From NCBI GenBank assembly GCA_905236545.1, contig CAJOQO010000089.1:1-13986 (forward strand): a stretch of 13,986 nucleotides of DNA, in the 5' to 3' direction. How positions within the stretch are numbered: the first letter of the stretch is position 1; every line of letters starts with the position of its first letter. A model generated the notes under the pieces. The model saw only the letters and a program-made list of their open reading frames with translations, was not told where the DNA came from and did no database searches. This document shows positions 1 to 5,977 of this stretch, piece by piece. Source of the DNA: an uncultured Lachnospiraceae bacterium (GTDB taxonomy: Bacteria; Bacillota; Clostridia; Lachnospirales; Lachnospiraceae). Made by a program: the position numbers and the translations under genes.

Positions 1-44
1 ATCGCACAAGGCCGGAGTGGTGGCATCTGCAAATCCTAAACTGT

Positions 45-764
45 TTACGGCGCATACCCGAGATGCCGGAGTGCTTCAGAGCGCCGGGCGGCAAAGACCG
101 CGTAGAAGTCTTCCACATTCCAGTCACTCAGGAAAAACTGCTTCAGCAGGAAGACGCAGACCTGGCTGCGCAGCCTGCTCTCGGGTTCGGTGCCTTCCAC
201 AAGACGGCGGGCTGCCCCGAGCAGGCTGTGCCAGTCCCTGCAATACTGCTCATATGCGCTCAGATCCGGAATGCCGAGCCACTTCTTTATCCTGATCTTG
301 GAACCGGTGCAGTGTGTACACTCATTTACCTGCAGGATATAATAAAAGTCATCGTTTTCCCAGCTTCTGCCGAGCGGATAAAGGCGGCAGATTCCCGGCC
401 GGAATTCATGGATCGTACAGCGCCCGTCCGGCCCGAGATAGGGGCAGATCATGGGGGCAGTTTCTTCGCCGGCCGTCTCCGCGCAGGATGCATGTTCCGG
501 TTCCCGCCCGGGCACAAGCTTTAATACCGGAAGGATCAGGCCGTCGACGACCTTCAGCTCGATCGTTTCATTCAACAGATCCTCAAAGCTCTGTCCCAGA
601 AAGCGGTTCAGTTCGAACACATCCAGAGGATCAAGCACGATCACCGGGCCCATGCGGCAGCAGTCCGAACAGCCCCGGCAGCCGTCCGTACCGATCTTCA
701 CCAGGTCATTGGCCGTATAACGTTTTCCGTCCGAAAGCTCTTCTACGGTCTCTTCACGCCACAT
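45..764 (-). CDS. YkgJ-family Cys-cluster protein (putative Zn/Fe-binding)
   Basis: A 239-residue protein of the YkgJ/CxxCxxCC family, which is thought to bind a zinc ion or an iron-sulfur cluster. Its biochemical role is not established. The N-terminal cluster reads CRGCSDCC (C29, C32, C35, C36). It is followed by a PLDVFELNRFLG stretch typical of the family, then the second motif pair CPYLGPDGRC and RPGICRLYPLGR, and finally NECTHC. The frame stays open upstream to 827, but I place the start at ATG 764. There GGAGAGGA (780-773) gives good spacing, and the longer version would overlap the end of the ABC-F gene by about 60 bases. The chosen start lies four bases after the ABC-F stop, so the two are probably co-transcribed and translationally coupled. 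The C-terminal third, rich in Arg and aromatic residues, has no motif I recognise. Family assignment is confident; function is unknown. Confidence 0.88.
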   Translation of the reverse strand: MWREETVEELSDGKRYTANDLVKIGTDGCRGCSDCCRMGPVIVLDPLDVFELNRFLGQSFEDLLNETIELKVVDGLILPVLKLVPGREPEHASCAETAGEETAPMICPYLGPDGRCTIHEFRPGICRLYPLGRSWENDDFYYILQVNECTHCTGSKIRIKKWLGIPDLSAYEQYCRDWHSLLGAARRLVEGTEPESRLRSQVCVFLLKQFFLSDWNVEDFYAVFAARRSEALRHLGYAP

Positions 765-768
765 TCCA

Positions 769-2400
769 TCAGTCCTCTCCGTGCTCCAGCGACGTATAGA
801 CAGTTCTCTTTCTTGCCATCTCATCACTGGCCAGATATTCGTCGTAAGTCGTAATCTTGTCGATCAGCCTGCCGTTCGGAAGGATCTCCATGATCCTGTT
901 CGCCGTCGTCTGAACGATCTGATGGTCTCTCGAGGAGAACAGTTCGACGGACGGATACCTGATCATCCCGTTGTTCAGGGCCGTAATCGATTCCATGTCC
1001 AGATGGTTCGTCGGTTCGTCAAAGATCAGTACATTGGCTCCGGAGATCATCATGCGGGAGAACAGGCAGCGTACCTTCTCGCCGCCGGACAGAACCCGTA
1101 CGTATTTGTCTCCATCCTCGCCGGCAAACAGCATCCTTCCCAGGAAGCCTCTGACATAGGTCTGATCCTTGTTCTCGGAATACTGGGTCAGCCACTGGGC
1201 GATCGTGAGGTCAGAGTCAAACTCCTGCGTATAATCCTTTGGGAAATAAGCCCGGCTGGTGGTCACACCCCACTTGAAGCTTCCCTCATCCGGCTCCTCC
1301 TCTCCCATCAGGATACGGAAGAACATCGTCTTCGCGAGCTCATTGCCGCCGACAAACGCTACCTTATCCCCGCGCCCGAGGGTAAAGGAGAGATCATCGA
1401 GCACCTTGACCCCATCGACGGTTTTCGATATATTATGCACTTCAAGCACTTCGTTCCCGATCTCGCGGTCCGGGCGGAAATCGATGTAAGGATACTTCCT
1501 GCTGGAGGGACGGATATCCTCCAGCTGGATCTTCTCCAGCGCTCTCTTCCGGCTCGTCGCCTGTCTGGACTTGGAAGCATTCGCCGAGAAACGGCGGATG
1601 AACTCCTGGAGTTCTTTGATCTTTTCCTCTTTCTTCTTGTTTGCCTCCTTCATCTGGCGCACCATCAGCTGGGAGGACTCATACCAGAAATCGTAATTGC
1701 CGGCGTACAGCTGGATCTTTCCGTAATCGATATCCGCGATATTCGTGCAGACCTTGTTCAGGAAATATCTGTCGTGGGAGACAACGATCACGATGTTGTC
1801 AAAGTTGATCAGGAATTCTTCCAGCCACCCGATCGCATCCAGATCCAGATGATTGGTCGGCTCATCCAGCAGAAGGATATCAGGGTTGCCGAACAGGGCG
1901 CGGGCAAGCAGAACCTTTACCTTCTGATTGCCGGTCAGATCCTTCATCAGGACGTGATGCTCCTCTGTTGGGATCCCGAGGCCGTTCAGAAGGGCCTCCG
2001 CGTCTGACTCCGCCTCCCATCCGTTCATCTCGGCAAACTCCGTCTCCAGCTCGCTGGCGCGGATTCCATCCTCATCGGAAAAATCAGGCTTGGCATAGAG
2101 TGCGTCCTTTTCCTTCGAGATCTCAAACAGACGCATGTTTCCCTGGATGACCGTCTCCAGAACCTCCTGGTCATCATATTTAAAATGATCCTGCTCCAGC
2201 ACGCTCATCCGTTCTCCGGGCGTGATGGTCACCGACCCGGAGGTCGTCTCCAGGTCTCCTGACAGAATCCTGAGAAAAGTGGACTTTCCCGCCCCGTTCG
2301 CTCCGATCACGCCATAACATCCGTCGGTAAACTTGATATTGACATCCTCAAACAGCGCCTTCTTTCCCAGCCTGAGCGTTACGTCATTTACACTGATCAT
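769..2400 (-). CDS. ABC-F family ATPase, YkpA/YbiT type
   Basis: A 543-residue protein with two ABC ATPase domains and no membrane segments, as in ABC-F proteins. These act on ribosomes or in translation quality control rather than in transport. Domain 1 has Walker A GANGAGKS (33-40), signature LTGNQ (155-159), Walker B LLLDEPTNHLD and H-loop VSHDRYF. A charged, Lys/Glu-rich linker (about 241-318) follows, corresponding to the P-site tRNA-interaction motif region. Domain 2 has a non-standard Walker A, GGNELAKT (351-358), a canonical LSGGE (438-442), Walker B LIFDEPTNHLD and an SSRDHQ H-loop. From memory, NELAKT, FKWGVTTS and SSRDHQ are marks of the YkpA/YbiT-like branch rather than decay. The start is ATG 2400 with AAGGAG 11 bases upstream. 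It lies 30 bases after the GNAT gene and 4 bases before the YkgJ-type gene. A role in antibiotic resistance cannot be inferred; this branch is usually housekeeping. Confidence 0.95.
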   Translation of the reverse strand: MISVNDVTLRLGKKALFEDVNIKFTDGCYGVIGANGAGKSTFLRILSGDLETTSGSVTITPGERMSVLEQDHFKYDDQEVLETVIQGNMRLFEISKEKDALYAKPDFSDEDGIRASELETEFAEMNGWEAESDAEALLNGLGIPTEEHHVLMKDLTGNQKVKVLLARALFGNPDILLLDEPTNHLDLDAIGWLEEFLINFDNIVIVVSHDRYFLNKVCTNIADIDYGKIQLYAGNYDFWYESSQLMVRQMKEANKKKEEKIKELQEFIRRFSANASKSRQATSRKRALEKIQLEDIRPSSRKYPYIDFRPDREIGNEVLEVHNISKTVDGVKVLDDLSFTLGRGDKVAFVGGNELAKTMFFRILMGEEEPDEGSFKWGVTTSRAYFPKDYTQEFDSDLTIAQWLTQYSENKDQTYVRGFLGRMLFAGEDGDKYVRVLSGGEKVRCLFSRMMISGANVLIFDEPTNHLDMESITALNNGMIRYPSVELFSSRDHQIVQTTANRIMEILPNGRLIDKITTYDEYLASDEMARKRTVYTSLEHGED

Positions 2401-2430
2401 GTAGCTAATCTCTCCTTTTCTTCCGGGTTC

Positions 2431-3258
2431 TTACCCGTTTTTCCTGCTTCTGAACCAGTAGGTGTAAAAATGGAAAAAGCCCAGCGATTCATAAAGGCTC
2501 TTTGCCTTCCGGTTTTCCGATGTCACCTGCAGATATGCCTTCTTCGCGCCGAGCCTTGCCGCCTCTTTCAGAATCGTCGAGCATACAGCCCGGGCATATC
2601 CCCGGCTCCAGCAGCTCGGACTGACATAGATTGCGTAGATCCCGACCCATTCCCGGTCACGGATTCCAAGTCCCGACGCCACCATCCGTCCGTCCAGCTC
2701 CACAGACGCAACGATGGTCTTCTTCGGAATCGCCGCATACATCTTCGGAACGATCCTGCGAAGCGTCGGGTCGGAGGTGCCATTCAGGGAAAACAGTCCC
2801 CTGATCCATTCATCCGTGACGAATGCCTCGAGCTGGACGGTCAGATTCTCTCCGTAGTACACCAGCGTCGGGAGATTCAGCCGGTTATCAAACAGGAATT
2901 CCCTTCCCGTGTCCTCCTGAAGCTTCGAATCCCCGATCTCCATCGTCATGACATCCGTTGTATGACGGATCTCATATCCTCTCTTCTCCAGTATCTGGTC
3001 AAACTCCGGATCAAGCAGCGGCTGGATCTTGTAGTTTACCGGACAGTTCAGTTCCCCATAGATCCTCTCACAGTAGCGCAGCTTCTCCTCCAGCGGAATC
3101 GTGCTCTCACCAATCTGCTCCACAGCGTTTGTCCGGTAGGTATAATTATGGGAATACCGCAGCAGCCAGCCGTCATAAAACTCAACCCGGTAGGAAGGCC
3201 ATGCGTTGAGGGACATTTCCTCCATATATTTGATTTCCTGTTTCCATTCCCGATTCAC
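2431..3258 (-). CDS. GNAT-family N-acetyltransferase with N-terminal extension
   Basis: A 275-residue protein whose C-terminal half is a GNAT acyl-CoA transferase domain. The acetyl-CoA-binding motif A region reads AIYVSPSCWSRGYARAV (about 209-225). Motif B reads AYLQVTSENRKAKSLYESLGF (about 241-261), and an aromatic FYTYWFR tail follows, as in many GNATs. The N-terminal half (1-150) is a conserved extension containing YRVEFYDGWLLRYS and resembles a degenerate second GNAT fold; this is inference. The substrate is unknown. The start is GTG 3258, preceded by GGAAG at 5-base spacing and by AAGGAG further up. An in-frame ATG at 3225 is an alternative that would lose 11 residues. Immediately upstream is a 30-bp tandem repeat, and the first codons look like a degenerate copy of that repeat. 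A TGA in another frame overlaps the GTG start (GTGA). Confidence 0.9.
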   Translation of the reverse strand: MNREWKQEIKYMEEMSLNAWPSYRVEFYDGWLLRYSHNYTYRTNAVEQIGESTIPLEEKLRYCERIYGELNCPVNYKIQPLLDPEFDQILEKRGYEIRHTTDVMTMEIGDSKLQEDTGREFLFDNRLNLPTLVYYGENLTVQLEAFVTDEWIRGLFSLNGTSDPTLRRIVPKMYAAIPKKTIVASVELDGRMVASGLGIRDREWVGIYAIYVSPSCWSRGYARAVCSTILKEAARLGAKKAYLQVTSENRKAKSLYESLGFFHFYTYWFRSRKNG

Positions 3259-3270
3259 GTTTTCTTCCGG

Positions 3271-3400
3271 CTCCTTTTCGTTTCCGTCAGCCTCTCCGGC
3301 TTCTTTCCATTCCCTGTCAGTCTCTCCGGCTTCTTTCCATTCCCTGTCAGCCTCTCCGGCTTCTTTTCATTCCCTGTCAGCCTCTCCGGCTCCTTTTCGG
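3271..3400 (-). repeat. 30-bp tandem repeat, about 4.3 copies, forming mini-ORFs
   Basis: Four consecutive 30-bp units lie at 3271-3300, 3301-3330, 3331-3360 and 3361-3390, with a partial fifth at 3391-3400. Units 2 to 4 differ at only one to three positions; the unit next to the GNAT gene is degenerate. Read on the minus strand, each of the three good units carries GGAGAGG, then ATG ten bases later. Each ATG opens a seven-codon frame that ends in the next unit: ATG 3370 (MKRSRRG), 3340 (MERSRRD) and 3310 (MERSRRG). A different minus-strand frame stays open through the whole array (PERLTGNEK decapeptides) and ends in a TGA that overlaps the GNAT GTG start, but it has no ATG, GTG or TTG start codon. 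The array fills the gap between the methyltransferase and GNAT genes. It has no unique spacers, so it is not a CRISPR array. Function is unknown. Confidence 0.95.
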
Positions 3401-3414
3401 ACGCACCGCTCCGT

Positions 3415-4314
3415 CTATGCCTGCCAGCGGCCGGCCGCGCCGCATGGAAGATAAAGACCGCTGCCTTTCACCGGAAGACCGATCTCCTGGGAATCGACCC
3501 GGCCGCCGAACCGCGCTTCCACCTCTGTCCGGATCAGGTAGGTCAGAACCGCCGGTGCGAGCCCTGTTGTGTAGGAATTGATCAGATAAAACAGGGGGCG
3601 GTCCGAAAGAAGGGAAGCGGTAAGCTGAACCAGCTCATAAAGGCTGTCTTCAATCTTCCAGATCTCTCCCTTCGGCCCCCTCCCGTAGGAAGGCGGATCC
3701 ATGATGATCCCGTCATAATGGTTCCCGCGGCGGATCTCACGCTCCACAAACTTTTTGCAGTCATCCGTCAGCCACCGGATGGGCGCCCCGGAAAGTCCGC
3801 TGGAGGCAGCGTTCTCTTTGGCCCACTGCGTCATGCCCCTCGAAGCGTCAACATGCGTGACAACGGCACCCGCACTCGCGGCAGCGATCGTCGCGCCGCC
3901 CGTATAGGCAAACAGGTTCAGGACACGCACCGGATCCGGCGATGAGGCGCTTCTCCCTTTGGAGACCGCACCGCGGATGATTCCTGAAAACCATTCCCAG
4001 TTCACGGCCTGTTCGGGAAACAGGCCGGTATGCTTGAATGCAAAGGGCTTCAGATGAAAGGTCAGGGTATGCTCCTTCAGCGGGTATCCGATCGTCCACT
4101 GCTTCGGAAGGTTCCGGAATTCCCACTCACCCCCTCCTGACCGTGACCGGTGGTAGCGGGCATTCGCCTTCCTCCAGCCCGCATCCTTCCGCTCCGTGTT
4201 CCAGATCACCTGCGGATCCGGCCGCACCAGGAGATACTTTCCCCAGCGCTCCAGCTTCTCTCCCCCCGATGTATCCAGAATCTCATAATCCGTCCAACCG
4301 TCTGCCTTAAACAT
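3415..4314 (-). CDS. Class I SAM-dependent methyltransferase (COG1092/RlmI-like)
   Basis: A 299-residue Rossmann-fold methyltransferase, probably acting on RNA bases (23S rRNA cytosine-type by family; inference). The SAM-binding motif I is VLNLFAYTGG (131-140), the acidic ribose-binding loop is DASRG (156-160), and the catalytic-side motif is DPPSYGRG (206-213). The N-terminus (GEKLERWGKYLLVRPDPQVIW) is typical of this group. It is shorter than E. coli RlmI and has no N-terminal PUA domain. The C-terminus LYLPCGAAGRW is intact, so the repeat behind it does not truncate the gene. The frame opens six codons earlier at 4332, but ATG 4314 is preferred. It has AAAGGA with five-base spacing and lies two bases after the HAD stop codon, pointing to co-translation with that gene. 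The nucleotide or protein substrate is not shown by the sequence. Confidence 0.9.
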   Translation of the reverse strand: MFKADGWTDYEILDTSGGEKLERWGKYLLVRPDPQVIWNTERKDAGWRKANARYHRSRSGGGEWEFRNLPKQWTIGYPLKEHTLTFHLKPFAFKHTGLFPEQAVNWEWFSGIIRGAVSKGRSASSPDPVRVLNLFAYTGGATIAAASAGAVVTHVDASRGMTQWAKENAASSGLSGAPIRWLTDDCKKFVEREIRRGNHYDGIIMDPPSYGRGPKGEIWKIEDSLYELVQLTASLLSDRPLFYLINSYTTGLAPAVLTYLIRTEVEARFGGRVDSQEIGLPVKGSGLYLPCGAAGRWQA

Positions 4315-4316
4315 AG

Positions 4317-4976
4317 CTATCCTTTCAGGCATCCCGGAAGCTCCTCAAACCGGTGAATCGCCGGAACTCCCTCAGCCTTGCTGTCTACCTCTCCGAATCC
4401 GTATTCCGCATAGATAAAATCCGTCCCGGCCTTCCTTGAAGAGTTCAGGTCGCCTTCCGTGTCTCCCACATAGACCGCCCGGTCAAGCGCATTTCTCTCC
4501 ACACACAGGCGGATATTGCTCCCCTTGTCCTTCATGGTATCCTCAAAGCAAAGATGGTCTTCGATCAGCCCTTCCCCGTCAAGCGCATGCAGAAACGCTT
4601 CGATGTAGCCCTTCTGGCAGTTGCTCACGATGTACAGATGCCAGCCGTCCTTCTTAAGCTCCTCCAGCGTCTTCTTCACACCCGGATACAGATTCCCGGG
4701 ATGATCCATCAGATATGAGACCTCGAACCGCATTGCCTCCTGCAGCACTTCCCGGCGGCGCGCAAGAGGCAGATATCCGAACAGCATGTCGGCAATCTCA
4801 AACATCGTCCTGCCGAGGCATTGCTTCATCTGACCGCAGGTAATCACCTCTCTCACATCCGCAGCGTCTCTGAGCGCCACATTCCACGACTGCGTGATCA
4901 CTTCCACCGCGTCCCAGAGGGTTCCGTCCACGTCAAGCAGGATCCCCCGCCTGACACTGTTCTCTTTGTAATCCAT
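4317..4976 (-). CDS. HAD-family hydrolase, phosphoglycolate phosphatase-like
   Basis: A 219-residue haloacid dehalogenase superfamily phosphatase. Motif I LLDVDGTLW contains the nucleophile D15 and the acid/base D17. Motif II is IVSNC (S118), a motif III lysine lies in the MKDKG region (149-151), and motif IV is YVGDTEGDL (D172, D177, Mg2+ ligands). An alpha-helical cap (about 25-95) sits between motifs I and II, as in subfamily I (Gph/PgmB-like) enzymes, so a small sugar-phosphate or phosphoglycolate substrate is likely but unproven. The start is ATG 4976 with AAAGGA seven bases upstream. It follows the GH3 remnant stop by 15 bases and ends two bases before the methyltransferase start, so it is part of the compact minus-strand run. 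Confidence 0.92.
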   Translation of the reverse strand: MDYKENSVRRGILLDVDGTLWDAVEVITQSWNVALRDAADVREVITCGQMKQCLGRTMFEIADMLFGYLPLARRREVLQEAMRFEVSYLMDHPGNLYPGVKKTLEELKKDGWHLYIVSNCQKGYIEAFLHALDGEGLIEDHLCFEDTMKDKGSNIRLCVERNALDRAVYVGDTEGDLNSSRKAGTDFIYAEYGFGEVDSKAEGVPAIHRFEELPGCLKG

Positions 4977-4991
4977 CTCCCTGTCCTTTCC

Positions 4992-5318
4992 TCAGTCCGC
5001 AAGCAGACCGATCCGCGGATCATCACCGGGACTGTTCTTCGTGATCACCAGCCGGTTCAGCTTCACCCCCGGCTGCGAAAAATGAAGCCGGAATACATTA
5101 TTCTTAGTCGTTGCCAGAAACCCGGCCCGCTTAACGGACGTTCCGGATCCCGTTCCGCTCTTATAATAGGTGAGCTGTCCCCGGCCGAACAGAGAAACCA
5201 CAGCTCCTTCCGGCAGGGGAAGCGCCTCCTTCTCATTCGCAAGAAGCACGATCCCATCCGCAGCCGCGCGCCGCGCGCACTCCAGGTAAGCTTTCCAGTC
5301 CAGCTCCCTCTCCCTCAT
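4992..5318 (-). pseudogene. Remnant of a GH3 beta-glucosidase-like gene (108 codons)
   Basis: An open frame of 108 codons. Its first 60 or so residues (ARRAAADGIVLLANE, then LPLPEGAVVSLFGRGQ and YYKSGTGSG) resemble the opening of clostridial glycoside hydrolase family 3 enzymes, which normally run to 700-950 residues. The residues after about 62 (FRLHFSQPGVKLNRLVITK) do not continue the GH3 fold. They read like the last beta-sandwich strands of a carbohydrate-active enzyme. This suggests an in-frame internal deletion joining the two ends of one gene, near position 5132; this is inference. The GH3 catalytic Asp region is absent, so it should not be an active glycosidase. The start at ATG 5318 has a good GGAGAGGA with six-base spacing, so the peptide could still be translated. 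A longer reading from 5366 is not supported by a ribosome-binding site. It leads into the HAD gene 15 bases later. Confidence 0.6.
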
Positions 5319-5388
5319 GTTTATCCTCTCCCGATCCGTTCCTCTTTTGCCGGATCGATCCTGCAAGGCCGTTGTCCTGTTTCATTTC

Positions 5389-5478
5389 GTCAGGATCTGT
5401 GTCTTTTCCCGGCACTGCAATCGAACAACAGGCAGGTCATCCGAATGCGGCCATACAGGATTCATCCCAGACCCTGAC
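5389..5478 (-). other. Candidate structured RNA leader (long-range 11-bp stem)
   Basis: Minus-strand GTCAGGGTCTG (5478-5468) can pair with CAGATCCTGAC (5399-5389) over 11 positions with a single G-U wobble. On the plus strand the same position would be an A-C mismatch, so the pairing favours a minus-strand transcript. The roughly 70 bases enclosed contain smaller helices such as GGA-TGAA-TCC and CCG-CATT-CGG. The element would begin just after hairpin 5484-5512 and end about 70 bases before the ATG of the GH3 remnant, a layout like a riboswitch or attenuator. I do not recognise the consensus of any known riboswitch class. Confidence is low because a stem of this kind can arise by chance. Confidence 0.3.
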
Positions 5479-5483
5479 ACACA

Positions 5484-5512
5484 GACTGCCTGCGATGGAT
5501 ACGCAGGCAGTC
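5484..5512 (-). terminator. Strong 11-bp hairpin, possible terminator
   Basis: GACTGCCTGCG (5484-5494) and its exact reverse complement (5502-5512) enclose a seven-base loop. This stem should be very stable. On the minus strand it is followed by TGTGTGTC, which is only half T, and on the plus strand by CGGGCTTTCC, so neither side has a proper U-tract. It lies about 170 bases beyond the rubredoxin stop. It may end that transcript weakly, or be the first helix of the structured region that follows. Confidence 0.4.
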
Positions 5513-5680
5513 CGGGCTTTCCCGTAAAGAAGCTTTGCCGCCTGCACGGATGCTCAGGTCAGACTGTTATTCCACTGCGATGAATCACATAGAATCCCAT
5601 TCTTACATGGCAGTCATACAGGCAGAAGTAATTAAGGATCTGTTTCAGAACAACTTTTCCTTCTGCTGGTCTGCAGGTTC

Positions 5681-5839
5681 TCAGTCAGCGTCGCTGAATT
5701 CATCCTTGCCGGCGCCGCACAGCGGACATACGAAATCATCCGGAAGATCCTCCCACTTTGTTCCGGGTTCGATCCCGCCATCCGGATATCCTTCCTCTTC
5801 GTTGTATTCCCATCCGCAAAGATCACATACTTTTTTCAT
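5681..5839 (-). CDS. Rubredoxin
   Basis: A 52-residue classical rubredoxin, the usual length for the family. The iron centre is formed by CDLCG (C5, C8) and CPLCG (C38, C41), with the standard spacing and the conserved [31 protein letters not shown] core between the pairs. It is a cytoplasmic one-electron carrier. In anaerobes it hands electrons from NAD(P)H-rubredoxin oxidoreductase to flavodiiron proteins or rubrerythrin in oxygen and peroxide reduction. The frame stays open far upstream, but the real start is ATG 5839. AAGGAGG (about 5857-5851) lies 11 bases upstream, and everything before is not rubredoxin-like. It follows the flavodiiron gene by 136 bases and has its own promoter at 5898-5926. 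The acidic C-terminus (DEFSDAD) is slightly longer than usual. Confidence 0.95.
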   Translation of the reverse strand: MKKVCDLCGWEYNEEEGYPDGGIEPGTKWEDLPDDFVCPLCGAGKDEFSDAD

Positions 5840-5897
5840 AACAGGTCTTTCCTCCTTTTTCTGGAAACGGCGGCACAACTGCCTCTGTGTGCCTGAA

Positions 5898-5926
5898 AGT
5901 ATAGCATGGACAAACTCATCCGACAA
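5898..5926 (-). promoter_or_regulatory. Sigma-A-type promoter of the rubredoxin gene
   Basis: On the minus strand TTGTCG (5926-5921) and TATACT (5903-5898) are separated by 17 bases. A TGC directly before the -10 makes it an extended -10. The predicted transcript starts near 5891, leaving a leader of about 50 bases that contains the AAGGAGG of the rubredoxin gene. The same ATGCTATA context is found at the promoter of the flavodiiron gene. Confidence 0.6.
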
Positions 5927-5953
5927 GCGTGAAGCCATGATCCGGTAACTGCA

Positions 5954-5977
5954 TGGAACTGCTCCGTGGAACTGCTC
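5954..5977. repeat. 11-bp direct repeat at the flavodiiron gene's 3' end
   Basis: TGGAACTGCTC occurs at 5954-5964 and again at 5967-5977, a 13-base period. The second copy overlaps the stop codon of the flavodiiron gene. It is short, has no known role, and probably reflects replication slippage. Confidence 0.7.

Larger units (their letters stand above)
5319..5680. other. 362-base stretch without a convincing gene
   Basis: Between the rubredoxin stop and the GH3 remnant start I find no credible protein. The plus-strand frame 5317-5583 is Cys/Pro/His-rich, has no family resemblance and no ribosome-binding site I trust. The stretch holds a perfect 11-bp hairpin (5484-5512), an 11-bp long-range pairing (5389-5399 with 5468-5478), a small AGAAT/ATTCT palindrome at 5591-5603 and a GGATCGATCC palindrome at 5352-5361. 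I could not find a clear minus-strand promoter here. The most likely role is the leader of the GH3 remnant transcript, or decayed DNA left by the same deletion event. Confidence 0.5.

Noticed and set aside
1..44. Possible start of another minus-strand gene at ATG 26
   Set aside because: Only eight codons are visible and the AGGA upstream is weak, so nothing can be said about it.
781..2007. Plus-strand open frame (408 codons) opposite the ABC-F gene
   Set aside because: Antisense to an intact two-domain ATPase, with no domain or ribosome-binding site of its own.
3271..3400. CRISPR array
   Set aside because: The 30-bp units follow each other directly with no unique spacers, and no cas genes are nearby.
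2470..3945. Long plus-strand open frame (491 codons) opposite GNAT, the repeat and the methyltransferase
   Set aside because: It runs antisense to two well-supported genes, has no recognisable domain, and carries the repeat translated as low-complexity Ser/Phe/Pro units. It is a codon-bias shadow.
5317..5583. Plus-strand 88-codon frame in the gene-free stretch
   Set aside because: No family resemblance and no convincing ribosome-binding site; its composition looks random, and it covers the inverted repeats of the candidate RNA.
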